Shown one piece after another: positions 1 through 7,279 of a stretch of DNA of 10,769 nt. Source of the stretch: Methylophilaceae bacterium. Lineage in GTDB: Bacteria; Pseudomonadota; Gammaproteobacteria; Burkholderiales; Methylophilaceae. The notes beneath the pieces were generated by a model. That model was given only the letters and a program-made list of their open reading frames with translations, did not search any database and had not been told where the DNA came from. Position 1 is the stretch's first letter, and each line of letters begins with the position of its first letter. Both the position numbers and the translations under genes were made by a program. The stretch spans positions 1 to 10,769 of the forward strand of contig JADGRN010000033.1 in the NCBI GenBank assembly GCA_017880825.1, written 5' to 3'.

Positions 1-222
1 TCCTGGCGCTCGTACCGCGTCACGCGCCGCTTTGGCCTCCCCCAGCGCTACCGCCGTCTTCTTGCCTCGTTCGATCTTAATGCTATTGCTGTTCAGGACT
101 GAAAATAAAACTGTTGTGCCCACAAGTATAAGAACCAAAAAGAATATGATTAGTGCAGCACCACTTTGCTTGTTTTTTTGTTTTGCAAAGCGATAAGGCT
201 GATCGAAGTTGGGTTTAATCAC
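1..222 (-). CDS. PilX-like pilus-associated protein, N-terminal part (cut by window edge)
   Basis: This open frame runs off the left edge; only the first 74 codons are present. The start is GTG at 222-220. An AAGG Shine-Dalgarno sequence lies about 9 nt upstream, and the start is 11 nt after the mshK stop; the nearby ATG in another frame hits a stop after four codons. A basic, Lys/Gln-rich leader (residues 1-20) is followed by a long hydrophobic helix (about 22-43) that begins with the Gly-Ala-Ala-Leu-Ile pattern after a Gln-Ser pair. A charged segment rich in Lys, Glu and Ala follows. This resembles PilX or MshP-type proteins of type IV pilus loci, which have a pilin-like N-terminal helix but lack the classical Glu5. 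Position directly after mshK supports a role in the pilus filament or tip. The C-terminal domain that would decide this is outside the window. Confidence 0.6.
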   Translation of the reverse strand, partial: MIKPNFDQPYRFAKQKNKQSGAALIIFFLVLILVGTTVLFSVLNSNSIKIERGKKTAVALGEAKAARDAVRAPG

Positions 223-233
223 CTAGCATCGCC

Positions 234-758
234 TTATCGACGATTGGTCTCGGAAGCTGCGTCTGAGGTCGTCTCTATAGAACCAGAATCTTCGGCCTTA
301 TCCTTTGGCGCTGCAGAGACCCGGGCAGCAACTTCCTTAACCTGACCTGTTTCCGAGTCGTACACCTGGCCTGCCTTGAGTTCCAGACTTTTACCCGTGG
401 CAGGTAATTTAAGCGATACGCTGTTGCCATTCTGGCGCAATTTACCCACCTGAACATCGTTGTTGCCGGATGACTCCTGCATCGGTTGATGATTCACCCA
501 GACCGTACCTTTTTTACCATCTCCGCGTTTGACATAGCCTTGTACCGACACCAAAGGCTGCGGAACGGTAACGACCACCTCTGCCTCTTCGCTGCTTTCC
601 GGCGCAACGGGGTCTATAGCAGGGATTTTGCTGATGCTGCGCAAATTATCCAGGCTGGCGCGTTCTGCCGGTGTGGTGAAAAGCCGTCCCAAGGCATCTG
701 CAGCTATTGCAGGCCACGCTAGAGCGCACAGCATGAGCAGAATCAGCCAGCGCTTCAT
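234..758 (-). CDS. mshK: MSHA biogenesis protein MshK (PilP/GspC-like periplasmic protein)
   Basis: This 174-residue protein opens with a Sec signal peptide: Lys2-Arg3, a hydrophobic core, and a probable cleavage after Ala19 (AIA before ADALG). The mature protein starts with the stretch ADALGRLFTTPAERASLDNL, typical of MshK-family proteins. A short variable linker rich in Pro, Glu and Val follows. A compact beta domain (about 68-145) contains VQGYVKR, a VWVN strand and a LKAGQVY strand, as in PilP/GspC HR domains, which connect the inner-membrane complex to the secretin. The C-terminus is polar and probably disordered. The ATG overlaps the mshJ stop (ATGA), implying translational coupling. 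An AGGGG Shine-Dalgarno sequence lies about 10 nt upstream. Assignment rests on the N-terminal motif, the domain and the position after mshJ. The exact contact with MshL is inferred from PilP-PilQ. Confidence 0.78.
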   Translation of the reverse strand: MKRWLILLMLCALAWPAIAADALGRLFTTPAERASLDNLRSISKIPAIDPVAPESSEEAEVVVTVPQPLVSVQGYVKRGDGKKGTVWVNHQPMQESSGNNDVQVGKLRQNGNSVSLKLPATGKSLELKAGQVYDSETGQVKEVAARVSAAPKDKAEDSGSIETTSDAASETNRR

Positions 759-1375
759 AACGGTTTCGCCCCTGCCGCTTGAGGCTCAGAAATGGTGATC
801 CAGTCCAGCTCGCAATTCGCCAGTAAATTAGGTGCCAACTTGTTTTTGCTGCCATTGCCCACACGTGTGATGACACATTCGCGTGGCATAAAAGGCGTTG
901 CGTCGCGCGCTAAAAGCGCATCAATCATGGTCAGCAGGTCGCCTTCATGCAGCATGGAAAGTTCGATTTTCATGATTGAACGATGCAGGGTAAATGGCCC
1001 TGTATTCAAGGTAAAAACTGGTTTGTATTGTTCTTGTGCCCCGATGCTGTAGTTAATGCCAAATAGCTTGTTTTGCTGATGTATGGTGCGCAGGTCATCC
1101 ACCCATTCGATGCGCCGCTCTTCGCCAATGAAACCATGGTCGGTGAGCTGTTGATAACGCGGCAGATATTTGACGATGGTTTCTTTCTCCATGCCGGATG
1201 TCTGGTAATGCTGATGTGCCTGATTGAGCTGGTTTTTCTGGGTTTCCAGCAGCGTCTGTGCTTGCTGCTTACTCTGAGCAGCATAGGCCACCAGCAATGC
1301 CATCAGCATCAACGCTACGCCCATGCCGATCAAAGGGTTACGCAGCTTGCGCCAGTCTTGCGGATTGAGCTTCAT
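755..1375 (-). CDS. mshJ: MSHA biogenesis protein MshJ (PilO/GspM-like)
   Basis: This 206-residue bitopic membrane protein has a short basic cytoplasmic start (residues 1-13), one transmembrane helix (about 14-33), then a Gln-rich segment likely to be a coiled coil (about 33-62). A globular periplasmic domain follows, of the PilO/GspM ferredoxin-like type. Two cysteines in the periplasmic domain (Cys167 and Cys188) could form a disulfide; this is inference. In type IV pilus systems PilO-like proteins pair with a PilN/GspL-like partner to align the inner-membrane platform with the secretin. Here the partner is encoded immediately upstream. The start codon overlaps the preceding stop by ATGA, and the same arrangement links it to mshK. 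Sequence similarity in this family is low, so topology, size and gene order carry most of the assignment. Confidence 0.72.
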   Translation of the reverse strand: MKLNPQDWRKLRNPLIGMGVALMLMALLVAYAAQSKQQAQTLLETQKNQLNQAHQHYQTSGMEKETIVKYLPRYQQLTDHGFIGEERRIEWVDDLRTIHQQNKLFGINYSIGAQEQYKPVFTLNTGPFTLHRSIMKIELSMLHEGDLLTMIDALLARDATPFMPRECVITRVGNGSKNKLAPNLLANCELDWITISEPQAAGAKPL

Positions 1376-2973
1376 GCTGGTAGCGCTCTGCGTTTAAAGA
1401 TGATTTTGAGCTTGAACCGCGCGGCTTGCAATTGCGATAGATGTTCATCCGTGGTGCTGCCTTGCAAGGTCGAGTAGGAACTGACATTAACTGGCTGTTG
1501 CACAACGTCTACCGATGCAACCATGCTATCGGCCTTAATCTTGCCAGCCAGACTATTTACGCTCTCCATTGCGGCACGATAATCGCCGTTAAAGCCTTTG
1601 ATTTCTCCATCAACAAATCCAATTTCATATAGCTTGCCAGTTTCTGCCACAAACTCTGGCTGCACTGCTGATTGTGGGTTGGTTTGTGCCGCAGCAGGCG
1701 CTACAGATTTTTCTTCATCCTTGAGGTTGGTTTCACTGCTCAGATTCCAGCGCAACCTGTCGAGCTGAATTTCAGGCGTCTTGTCCAACGCATGACTCAC
1801 CACCTGCATGAAACGCTGAGGGGAGACTGCCTCATCAACAATAGCCTGCTGCAATTCTACAGCCAGTTTCAAGTCCGTACTGGGAATGGGGGTCGAAGGG
1901 AAGTTTTTCGCCACCTCCGTGTATAGCTCCTGTTGCACTTTGGTGTCAGCCGCAACCTGTTCCGTCTGTTTTCCATCCTGGTAACTAACCATGAGATTCA
2001 GTACGGTCAGCGACAGACCTATCAAGACAATCAAGGCCGCAGCGCTCAATATCCAATGATGAAGGCGATCAACCTGATAATTCCGTATGAAGTTGACAGG
2101 GGCCAAGTTGGCTGGGGCATTGCCCACCGCCAACAGATGCATATATAGCAATTCCGGGTTGGTTTGCAGCGCCTGAGTACTTAAGCTCAGTCTCTTGGCA
2201 ATTTCGTGGATATCTAGGCTCTCACAATCGAGGCCATGCTCTTGCTCAATATCACGACAAATCTGCTTGGCAGCGTTAACTTCCAGCGTCGGCATAATGA
2301 TGCTGAGCATGGTGTCGCTGGTTATCAAACGTTGGCTAATGAGATAAAGCCGAGTTTTCTCAGTTTCCATCACGTAGAAATAGCCAAGTCGGCTTTCCGC
2401 ATCAGCAGTGATTGGGGCCAGACGGCTGATACGTAAACTGCCGTTATGAAAATAAGTCTGCCTCAGTCCTGAAGATAGACGCTCGCTCAATAGCAGATGC
2501 GGCGTGTTGAGTTTGAGACGTTTGACCAGAAGCTGGCTGACCATGGACAACAGATAGACACCAACCAGCGGCGCCTGTATTTGCTCGATCCGGTCTATCC
2601 AGACCTGTAATGATTCCGCATTGCTCAATGCAGTATAGAGATAGCGATCATCCTTGCGCTTATCTGGTTCACGGCCGATGAATTGCGCACTACGGTAGAC
2701 GGTGCTGCGATAAATCTGGCCGAGCTTGCGCTCCACCATCTCACGTCGGGCCTTGCCGCTGGCGTGCGGCAAGGTTTCCAGGCGGTAGTCTTCCTCAACG
2801 GTGTCAGCCAGCATCAATAACGGCTTGCCTCGCTGGTTTCGCAGGAAATTGCTGAATTCCCCATGGCCCTGCTCGTCATTCTGAAAGGTCTGATACGACA
2901 CCAGCTTGCCCATGCGCCAGATACCAGCGGTGAGGCTGTTAGAAAGTACATAAAGGACAATTTTGGAGAACAT
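1372..2973 (-). CDS. MshI-like inner-membrane assembly protein (GspL/PilM-PilN-like architecture)
   Basis: This 533-residue protein has a large cytoplasmic region (1-306), one transmembrane helix (about 307-328) and a periplasmic region of about 205 residues. The topology matches GspL and MshI, in which an actin-like PilM-type domain is fused to a PilN-type membrane and periplasmic part. The cytoplasmic half contains TVEEDYRLETLPH at about 58-70, followed by a charged segment around KARREMVERKLGQ. I recall similar stretches from MSHA loci of other betaproteobacteria, but cannot verify this here. The periplasmic part starts with a Gln/Lys-rich, probably coiled-coil segment and ends in a strand-rich fold. 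A Pro/Ala/Gln-rich linker interrupts it at about 423-440. The gene lies 20 nt after mshG and overlaps mshJ by ATGA. Its place before a PilO-like gene supports the MshI role, but no clear nucleotide-binding motif is visible. No strong ribosome binding site was seen. Confidence 0.6.
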   Translation of the reverse strand: MFSKIVLYVLSNSLTAGIWRMGKLVSYQTFQNDEQGHGEFSNFLRNQRGKPLLMLADTVEEDYRLETLPHASGKARREMVERKLGQIYRSTVYRSAQFIGREPDKRKDDRYLYTALSNAESLQVWIDRIEQIQAPLVGVYLLSMVSQLLVKRLKLNTPHLLLSERLSSGLRQTYFHNGSLRISRLAPITADAESRLGYFYVMETEKTRLYLISQRLITSDTMLSIIMPTLEVNAAKQICRDIEQEHGLDCESLDIHEIAKRLSLSTQALQTNPELLYMHLLAVGNAPANLAPVNFIRNYQVDRLHHWILSAAALIVLIGLSLTVLNLMVSYQDGKQTEQVAADTKVQQELYTEVAKNFPSTPIPSTDLKLAVELQQAIVDEAVSPQRFMQVVSHALDKTPEIQLDRLRWNLSSETNLKDEEKSVAPAAAQTNPQSAVQPEFVAETGKLYEIGFVDGEIKGFNGDYRAAMESVNSLAGKIKADSMVASVDVVQQPVNVSSYSTLQGSTTDEHLSQLQAARFKLKIIFKRRALPA

Positions 2974-2993
2974 GACTAGATGAGATTTTCAGT

Positions 2994-4199
2994 TCAGATT
3001 TTCAGCTTGCTGAACGAATCGTAGACCGGGCCGAGTACAGAGAACATGATCATGGCCAAAATTCCGCCCAGCACTACGGTAAGTGCAGGCTCCAGCAGTT
3101 TCAGCAACTGCTGTACCGAATCATTGACATCGTGATCATAAAAATAGCTGATTTTAAGCAATGACTTATCCAGAGCTCCGGTATTTTCACCGACCTTGAT
3201 CATGCGCACCACCAACGGTGGAAATAAACCCGCATTGTGAAAGCTCTCGCTCATGCTATCGCCAGCGTTAATCTGCTGATAAGCGCGTTCCAGCGCATCT
3301 GCCACCGCACGATTGGCAACAATATCTTCGCAGGTCTTGATGGCCTCCAAAATGGGAATACCGGTTTGATACATGAGCGCAAAGTAACGCGCAAATCGCG
3401 CCATGATGATCTTTTGCAGGATGTCGCCAGTGACTGGCATATGCAGCTTGGCGTAATCGAATCGATAACGCACTTCCGGACTTTGTTTTACCGCAACGGC
3501 AATCAGAATAGTCACCAACACCGGCGCAGATAGTATCAGCCACCAATAGGCGACAAAAAATTGCGAGATGGCAATCAGTATTCTGGTTTGCAAAGGCAGT
3601 TCCTGTCCCATGTTATGCAGAAAAGACACCATCTGCGGCACCAGATAGATCATAAGGAAAGTCACCGCCGCCAGTACCACCACCAGCACAAACAGCGGAT
3701 AGGCTAACAGGCGCTTGGTTTGCGAGATCAGCTCATCCTGCCATTTCAGCGTTTCAGCAAGATTGCTGAACACCTCAGACAGCTTACCGGTTTGCTCACC
3801 GGCTTTAACTAAACCGACAAACACGTTGTTGAACACCGCTGGATGCTCAGCCAGCGCTTGTGAAAACAGCTTCCCACCCTCGATATCGGCAATCACCGCG
3901 CCAAGGATTTTTTGCAGATGTGGATTGGTGCCGCTATCGCGTAAATCGCTTAAGCCCTCCAGCAAAGGCACCCCGGCACTGACCAGCTGCTCAAGCTGAA
4001 AACAGAACATTACCAGATCCTGCAGGCTGATTTTGTTACTGGTGAGTAGCGAGAACGATTTTCTTGCCGGCTTAAAGGTGATCAGATCCAGACCAATACG
4101 TTTGAGCCTTAGCTCCAGATCAATATCATTCAGCGCATCAATCTGCCCTTGTGCCGAGCGCCCAATCTGATCAACAGCCTTGTATTGAAAGGTAGGCAT
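2994..4199 (-). CDS. mshG: MSHA biogenesis protein MshG (GspF/PilC-type inner-membrane platform)
   Basis: This 401-residue polytopic protein is of normal length for the GspF/PilC family. The N-terminal stretch (1-60) is cytoplasmic and begins with the family-typical PTFQYKAVD. Two homologous T2SSF domains follow, at about 64-187 and 267-389. The internal duplication shows in the paired motifs VKAGEQTG (131-138) and IKVGENTG (334-341). Three membrane segments are predicted by eye, at about 165-188, 213-236 and 371-391. The protein sits in the inner membrane, contacts the assembly ATPase and passes pilin subunits into the growing filament. It starts 11 nt after mshE, as expected for an ATPase-platform pair. 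The PTFQYKAVD start makes the chosen ATG secure, although no strong Shine-Dalgarno sequence is visible. A type II secretion GspF is possible by sequence alone, but the neighbours argue for MshG. Confidence 0.9.
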   Translation of the reverse strand: MPTFQYKAVDQIGRSAQGQIDALNDIDLELRLKRIGLDLITFKPARKSFSLLTSNKISLQDLVMFCFQLEQLVSAGVPLLEGLSDLRDSGTNPHLQKILGAVIADIEGGKLFSQALAEHPAVFNNVFVGLVKAGEQTGKLSEVFSNLAETLKWQDELISQTKRLLAYPLFVLVVVLAAVTFLMIYLVPQMVSFLHNMGQELPLQTRILIAISQFFVAYWWLILSAPVLVTILIAVAVKQSPEVRYRFDYAKLHMPVTGDILQKIIMARFARYFALMYQTGIPILEAIKTCEDIVANRAVADALERAYQQINAGDSMSESFHNAGLFPPLVVRMIKVGENTGALDKSLLKISYFYDHDVNDSVQQLLKLLEPALTVVLGGILAMIMFSVLGPVYDSFSKLKI

Positions 4200-4210
4200 G
4201 ACTGGCTTGC

Positions 4211-5914
4211 TTAGCTAGTCCGGCCTGTAAGGTCGATCACACGAGTAACTTCAGCAAGGCTGGTATAACCTTCAAGTATGCGCCGTACGCCATCGTCGGC
4301 CAGGGTGACAAAGCCTTTTTCGTGTGCCACAGCACGCATCTCATCAAGGTGTGCACGGCGTGCAATCATTGCGTCAAAGTCGTTATCAATCCGTAACAAC
4401 TCCATGATAGCCATGCGCCCGCGATAGCCACTGTGGCTGCAGAGTTTGCAGCCTACATTATGGTAAATTTGGACATCGGTAGCTGCCTTGATGCCGAGTA
4501 ATTTTCTTTCATCAACACCAGGTGCATAGGCTCCCTTGCAATGTGGACACAACACCCTCACCAGCCGCTGTGCAACCACGCCTATGATATTGCCAGCCAT
4601 AATGTCCGGCGAAATACCAATATCCAGCAAACGCGGGAATGTGCCAAGCGCGGAATTGGTGTGCAAGGTGCTGAATACCTGATGACCTGTCATAGCCGCG
4701 CGAAAAGCCATAGTAGCCGTATCACTATCACGGATTTCACCAACCAGAATGATGTCTGGATCCTGGCGCATGATAGAGCGAATACCGTTGGCAAAATCCA
4801 GCTTGTTGACTTCTGCGACTGAAGTCTGGCGCATCATGGTCACCGGATATTCCACCGGATCTTCCAGCGTCATGATATTGACCGCTTCGGTATTTTGGAA
4901 CGTAAGCAGTGAGTACAATGTGGTCGTTTTACCGCTACCGGTAGGGCCTGTCACCACCATGATGCCTTCAGGTCGGGTCATCATCAGCTTGAGCTCTTCC
5001 AGCGTCTCCAGGCGCAAGCCCATGCGCTCCAGCGGCATGATGGATTTTTCGCGATCCAGCAAACGCAGCACGATGTTTTCACCGTGTATCGTCGGATGGC
5101 TGGCAACACGAAAATCAATGGGTCGGCCACAAAGATGCATATTCAAGCGCCCATCCTGCGGCGCGCGCGTCTCGGCGATATCCATGCCGCTAACCACCTT
5201 GAGGCGGACTGCAATTGCCGGCCAGTAAGTTTTATGCAAACTGCGAACCTGCTGCAATACACCGTCGATACGATAGCGAATACGCAAAAAGGCAAATTCC
5301 GGCTCGAAGTGGACATCCGATGCACTACGCTTCGCGGCGTCCATCAGCAATGCACCTACCAGACGTACCACTGGCTGCGTATATTCATCACCGCCCGTTT
5401 GCAGGCTCTGGTAGTCAATTTCTCCGGTTTCGATTTCGCGCAGAATGCCATCGACTGAAAGCTCGTAACCGTAGAACTGATCAATGTACTCTTCCAGTTG
5501 CGCCTCGGCAGCAAGCATCGGCTTAATCTGTATCTGGCCGCCGAGCATGGCGCGCAATTGATCCAGGGCCACCACGTTGAACATGTCGGCCACCGCCACC
5601 ACCAGTAACTTAGTGGGGTCTTCAAAGGCAATCGGGAGCAGGTGATGGCGTCGCGCAAATTCTTCCGGCACCATTTTCAGCGCATCGGCATCGGCGATGA
5701 CCGTGCTGAGATCAATACCTTCTTGGCCCATGGTTTGCGCCACCATGTCGCGCACCATAGCCTCGGTAACAAAACCCAGGATCACCAATTGGCGGCCTAA
5801 CTGGATATTGCTCTGTTCTTGTTCCATGAGCGCGATGCGCAGTTGATCCTGACTAAGCAGGCCCCGCTGCACCATCAATTCGCCCAAGCGCATTCTTCGC
5901 CGTTGTTCAGCCAT
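4211..5914 (-). CDS. mshE: MSHA pilus assembly ATPase MshE (GspE/PilB family) with c-di-GMP-binding MshEN domain
   Basis: This 567-residue hexameric-type secretion ATPase powers pilus extension from the cytoplasmic side. The N-terminal MshEN region has a full first 24-residue motif, Arg9-Leu10-Gly11 to Gln32, and a second copy starting at Leu39-Gly40. In characterised MshE proteins this domain binds cyclic di-GMP. The catalytic half shows Walker A GPTGSGKT (323-330), the Asp box LEDPVEY (350-356), Walker B DPDIILVGEIRD (385-396, with Glu393), and the His box GHQVFSTLHTN (410-420). A four-cysteine zinc site is present (Cys456, Cys459, Cys489, Cys492), as in GspE and PilB. All key residues are intact. 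The gene begins 100 nt after mshN, the largest gap in the cluster, so it may have its own promoter. The next gene, mshG, encodes its platform partner. The Shine-Dalgarno sequence is weak; the start is chosen because the RLGEL motif normally lies near residue 9. Confidence 0.93.
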   Translation of the reverse strand: MAEQRRRMRLGELMVQRGLLSQDQLRIALMEQEQSNIQLGRQLVILGFVTEAMVRDMVAQTMGQEGIDLSTVIADADALKMVPEEFARRHHLLPIAFEDPTKLLVVAVADMFNVVALDQLRAMLGGQIQIKPMLAAEAQLEEYIDQFYGYELSVDGILREIETGEIDYQSLQTGGDEYTQPVVRLVGALLMDAAKRSASDVHFEPEFAFLRIRYRIDGVLQQVRSLHKTYWPAIAVRLKVVSGMDIAETRAPQDGRLNMHLCGRPIDFRVASHPTIHGENIVLRLLDREKSIMPLERMGLRLETLEELKLMMTRPEGIMVVTGPTGSGKTTTLYSLLTFQNTEAVNIMTLEDPVEYPVTMMRQTSVAEVNKLDFANGIRSIMRQDPDIILVGEIRDSDTATMAFRAAMTGHQVFSTLHTNSALGTFPRLLDIGISPDIMAGNIIGVVAQRLVRVLCPHCKGAYAPGVDERKLLGIKAATDVQIYHNVGCKLCSHSGYRGRMAIMELLRIDNDFDAMIARRAHLDEMRAVAHEKGFVTLADDGVRRILEGYTSLAEVTRVIDLTGRTS

Positions 5915-6014
5915 ATAGCCCAGCCATAGAATTCAGTATGTTATTAGGATTGTAGACTGACTATGTATCAGATTTATGCACCAGAAACAAGGCAGCACCC
6001 TCGTCCACCACAAA

Positions 6015-7274
6015 TCATCTCGCCGCTTGCTGTAACTGTGCTATGCGCGATTCAAGTTGTGTACGATCAATACTCCCCGTGCCATATTGTGACGATAATT
6101 CCTGCGCGCGCAGGTAGTGTTGCAAAGCCAGTACGGATTTGCCAAGATGGTCAAGACTTACCGCCAAGTTAAAAGCATATTCAGGATTGTTGGGAGCATA
6201 ACGATGCGCTTGAAAATAAGCCTGTTGTGCCGATGACCACTGACTCTGTTCAGCATATAAATTACCCAGTGCAGCATATAAATGCGCACCCTCTGGTTGC
6301 TGCGCTAGCAAGCTTTTGATACGAGACTCACTACCCACTGGGTCACCCTGGCCCAGCGCGCTAATCATCGCAGCCTGTGCAATACTATTTCTGGGCTCCA
6401 TTTCCAACACTTTGCTATACCACCCTGCCGCGTCTGCATCACGATGCTGGCGGGAAGCAATCGCCGCCATGCCCAATAACGCATCTACGTTGTGCACATC
6501 GCTTTGCAATACCTGCCGATACAAGCGCTGAGCTGAAGCATCTTCACCCGCATTAAATGCTGTGTAGGCTGATAACAAGTTTGGGTTAATGCCAGGGGCA
6601 GGATTATTGCGCGTGACTTTCACAGCAGCATCTTCATTCGTCTCTATCGGCTCACCAAAAACTAATCGCTGAGAACTTGCCGCTTGCTTTTGGCTAGACG
6701 CTGAACGCGACGCTCTGGGTTTAGTCACAGGCATAGATTCAGCTACCTTTACTGGCGAATCTGGTATAGCTGATGCTATATTTTCTGCCGCCTCAGCAGG
6801 CTTAGCTGGCTGCATAGTTATATTGGGTTCTGCTGGTGGCGTAACTAATGAATCATTATTTGCCACCGCTACTGCCGCTGGAACAGGCGGTTGAGGTGCG
6901 ACTGCCACTGGTTTTGGCATCGCCAATTCAGGCTGATTGAAAGAATTTAGATAATAATAAAAACCGCCACCTAAAAGTAATAGCGAGAGTAAGCCTGCAC
7001 CAGCTAATAATGCGGATTTACTTAAACCTGCTTTATTGGTTTGCATTCTCTTGACCGAAAACATGCTAGCTGCGGCTTGCAGACTAATATGTTTCTGATT
7101 CTGGATTGGTGGAGATGATGGCTGAGAAAACCCGGCTTCATCATCCAAATCTGACTCGGCATCGTTTTGTATCGATGCTAATTCAAGCGATAAACCACCG
7201 CCAGATGCGCTAGTTTTGTCATCTGCTGTTTTTTCTTGCTCTGCTTTCTGCAGCGCCTTAATCAGCAGACTCAT
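6015..7274 (-). CDS. mshN: MSHA biogenesis protein MshN (membrane-anchored TPR protein)
   Basis: This 419-residue protein starts with MSLLIKALQKAEQEK, a short amphipathic start typical of MshN-like proteins. A polar cytoplasmic segment reaches to about residue 85, followed by one transmembrane helix (about 87-109). A Pro/Ala-rich periplasmic linker (about 118-200) follows, then a helical C-terminal region (about 228-400) made of tetratricopeptide repeats. Clear units lie near 230-258, 265-292, 332-361 and 364-393, with Ala/Gly/Tyr positions in register. Such proteins are thought to scaffold pilus or secretin assembly in the periplasm, as PilF or PilW do; the exact role of MshN is not well defined. 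It begins only 5 nt after mshL, with no strong ribosome binding site, so coupled translation is likely. Repeated LYA codons at 6250-6290 reflect the TPR helices. Confidence 0.8.
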   Translation of the reverse strand: MSLLIKALQKAEQEKTADDKTSASGGGLSLELASIQNDAESDLDDEAGFSQPSSPPIQNQKHISLQAAASMFSVKRMQTNKAGLSKSALLAGAGLLSLLLLGGGFYYYLNSFNQPELAMPKPVAVAPQPPVPAAVAVANNDSLVTPPAEPNITMQPAKPAEAAENIASAIPDSPVKVAESMPVTKPRASRSASSQKQAASSQRLVFGEPIETNEDAAVKVTRNNPAPGINPNLLSAYTAFNAGEDASAQRLYRQVLQSDVHNVDALLGMAAIASRQHRDADAAGWYSKVLEMEPRNSIAQAAMISALGQGDPVGSESRIKSLLAQQPEGAHLYAALGNLYAEQSQWSSAQQAYFQAHRYAPNNPEYAFNLAVSLDHLGKSVLALQHYLRAQELSSQYGTGSIDRTQLESRIAQLQQAAR

Positions 7275-7279
7275 TGGAC

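Noticed and set aside
1073..1477. A 134-codon plus-strand open frame opposite mshJ and the end of the mshI-like gene
   Set aside because: It lies antisense to two confident genes, has no recognisable domain and no sign of its own translation signals.
4749..5228. A 159-codon plus-strand open frame opposite mshE
   Set aside because: It is fully antisense to the conserved catalytic region of mshE and its translation has no recognisable domain. It is best explained as a shadow of mshE codon use.
2994..5914. Assignment of the ATPase and platform genes to a type II secretion system
   Set aside because: The N-terminal MshEN domain, the MshM, MshN and MshK neighbours and the absence of Gsp pseudopilin genes point to an MSHA pilus.
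6250..6290. Short direct repeat (gcagcatataaat-like) occurring twice
   Set aside because: It encodes the repeated Leu-Tyr-Ala helix positions of an mshN TPR unit, so protein repeats explain it.
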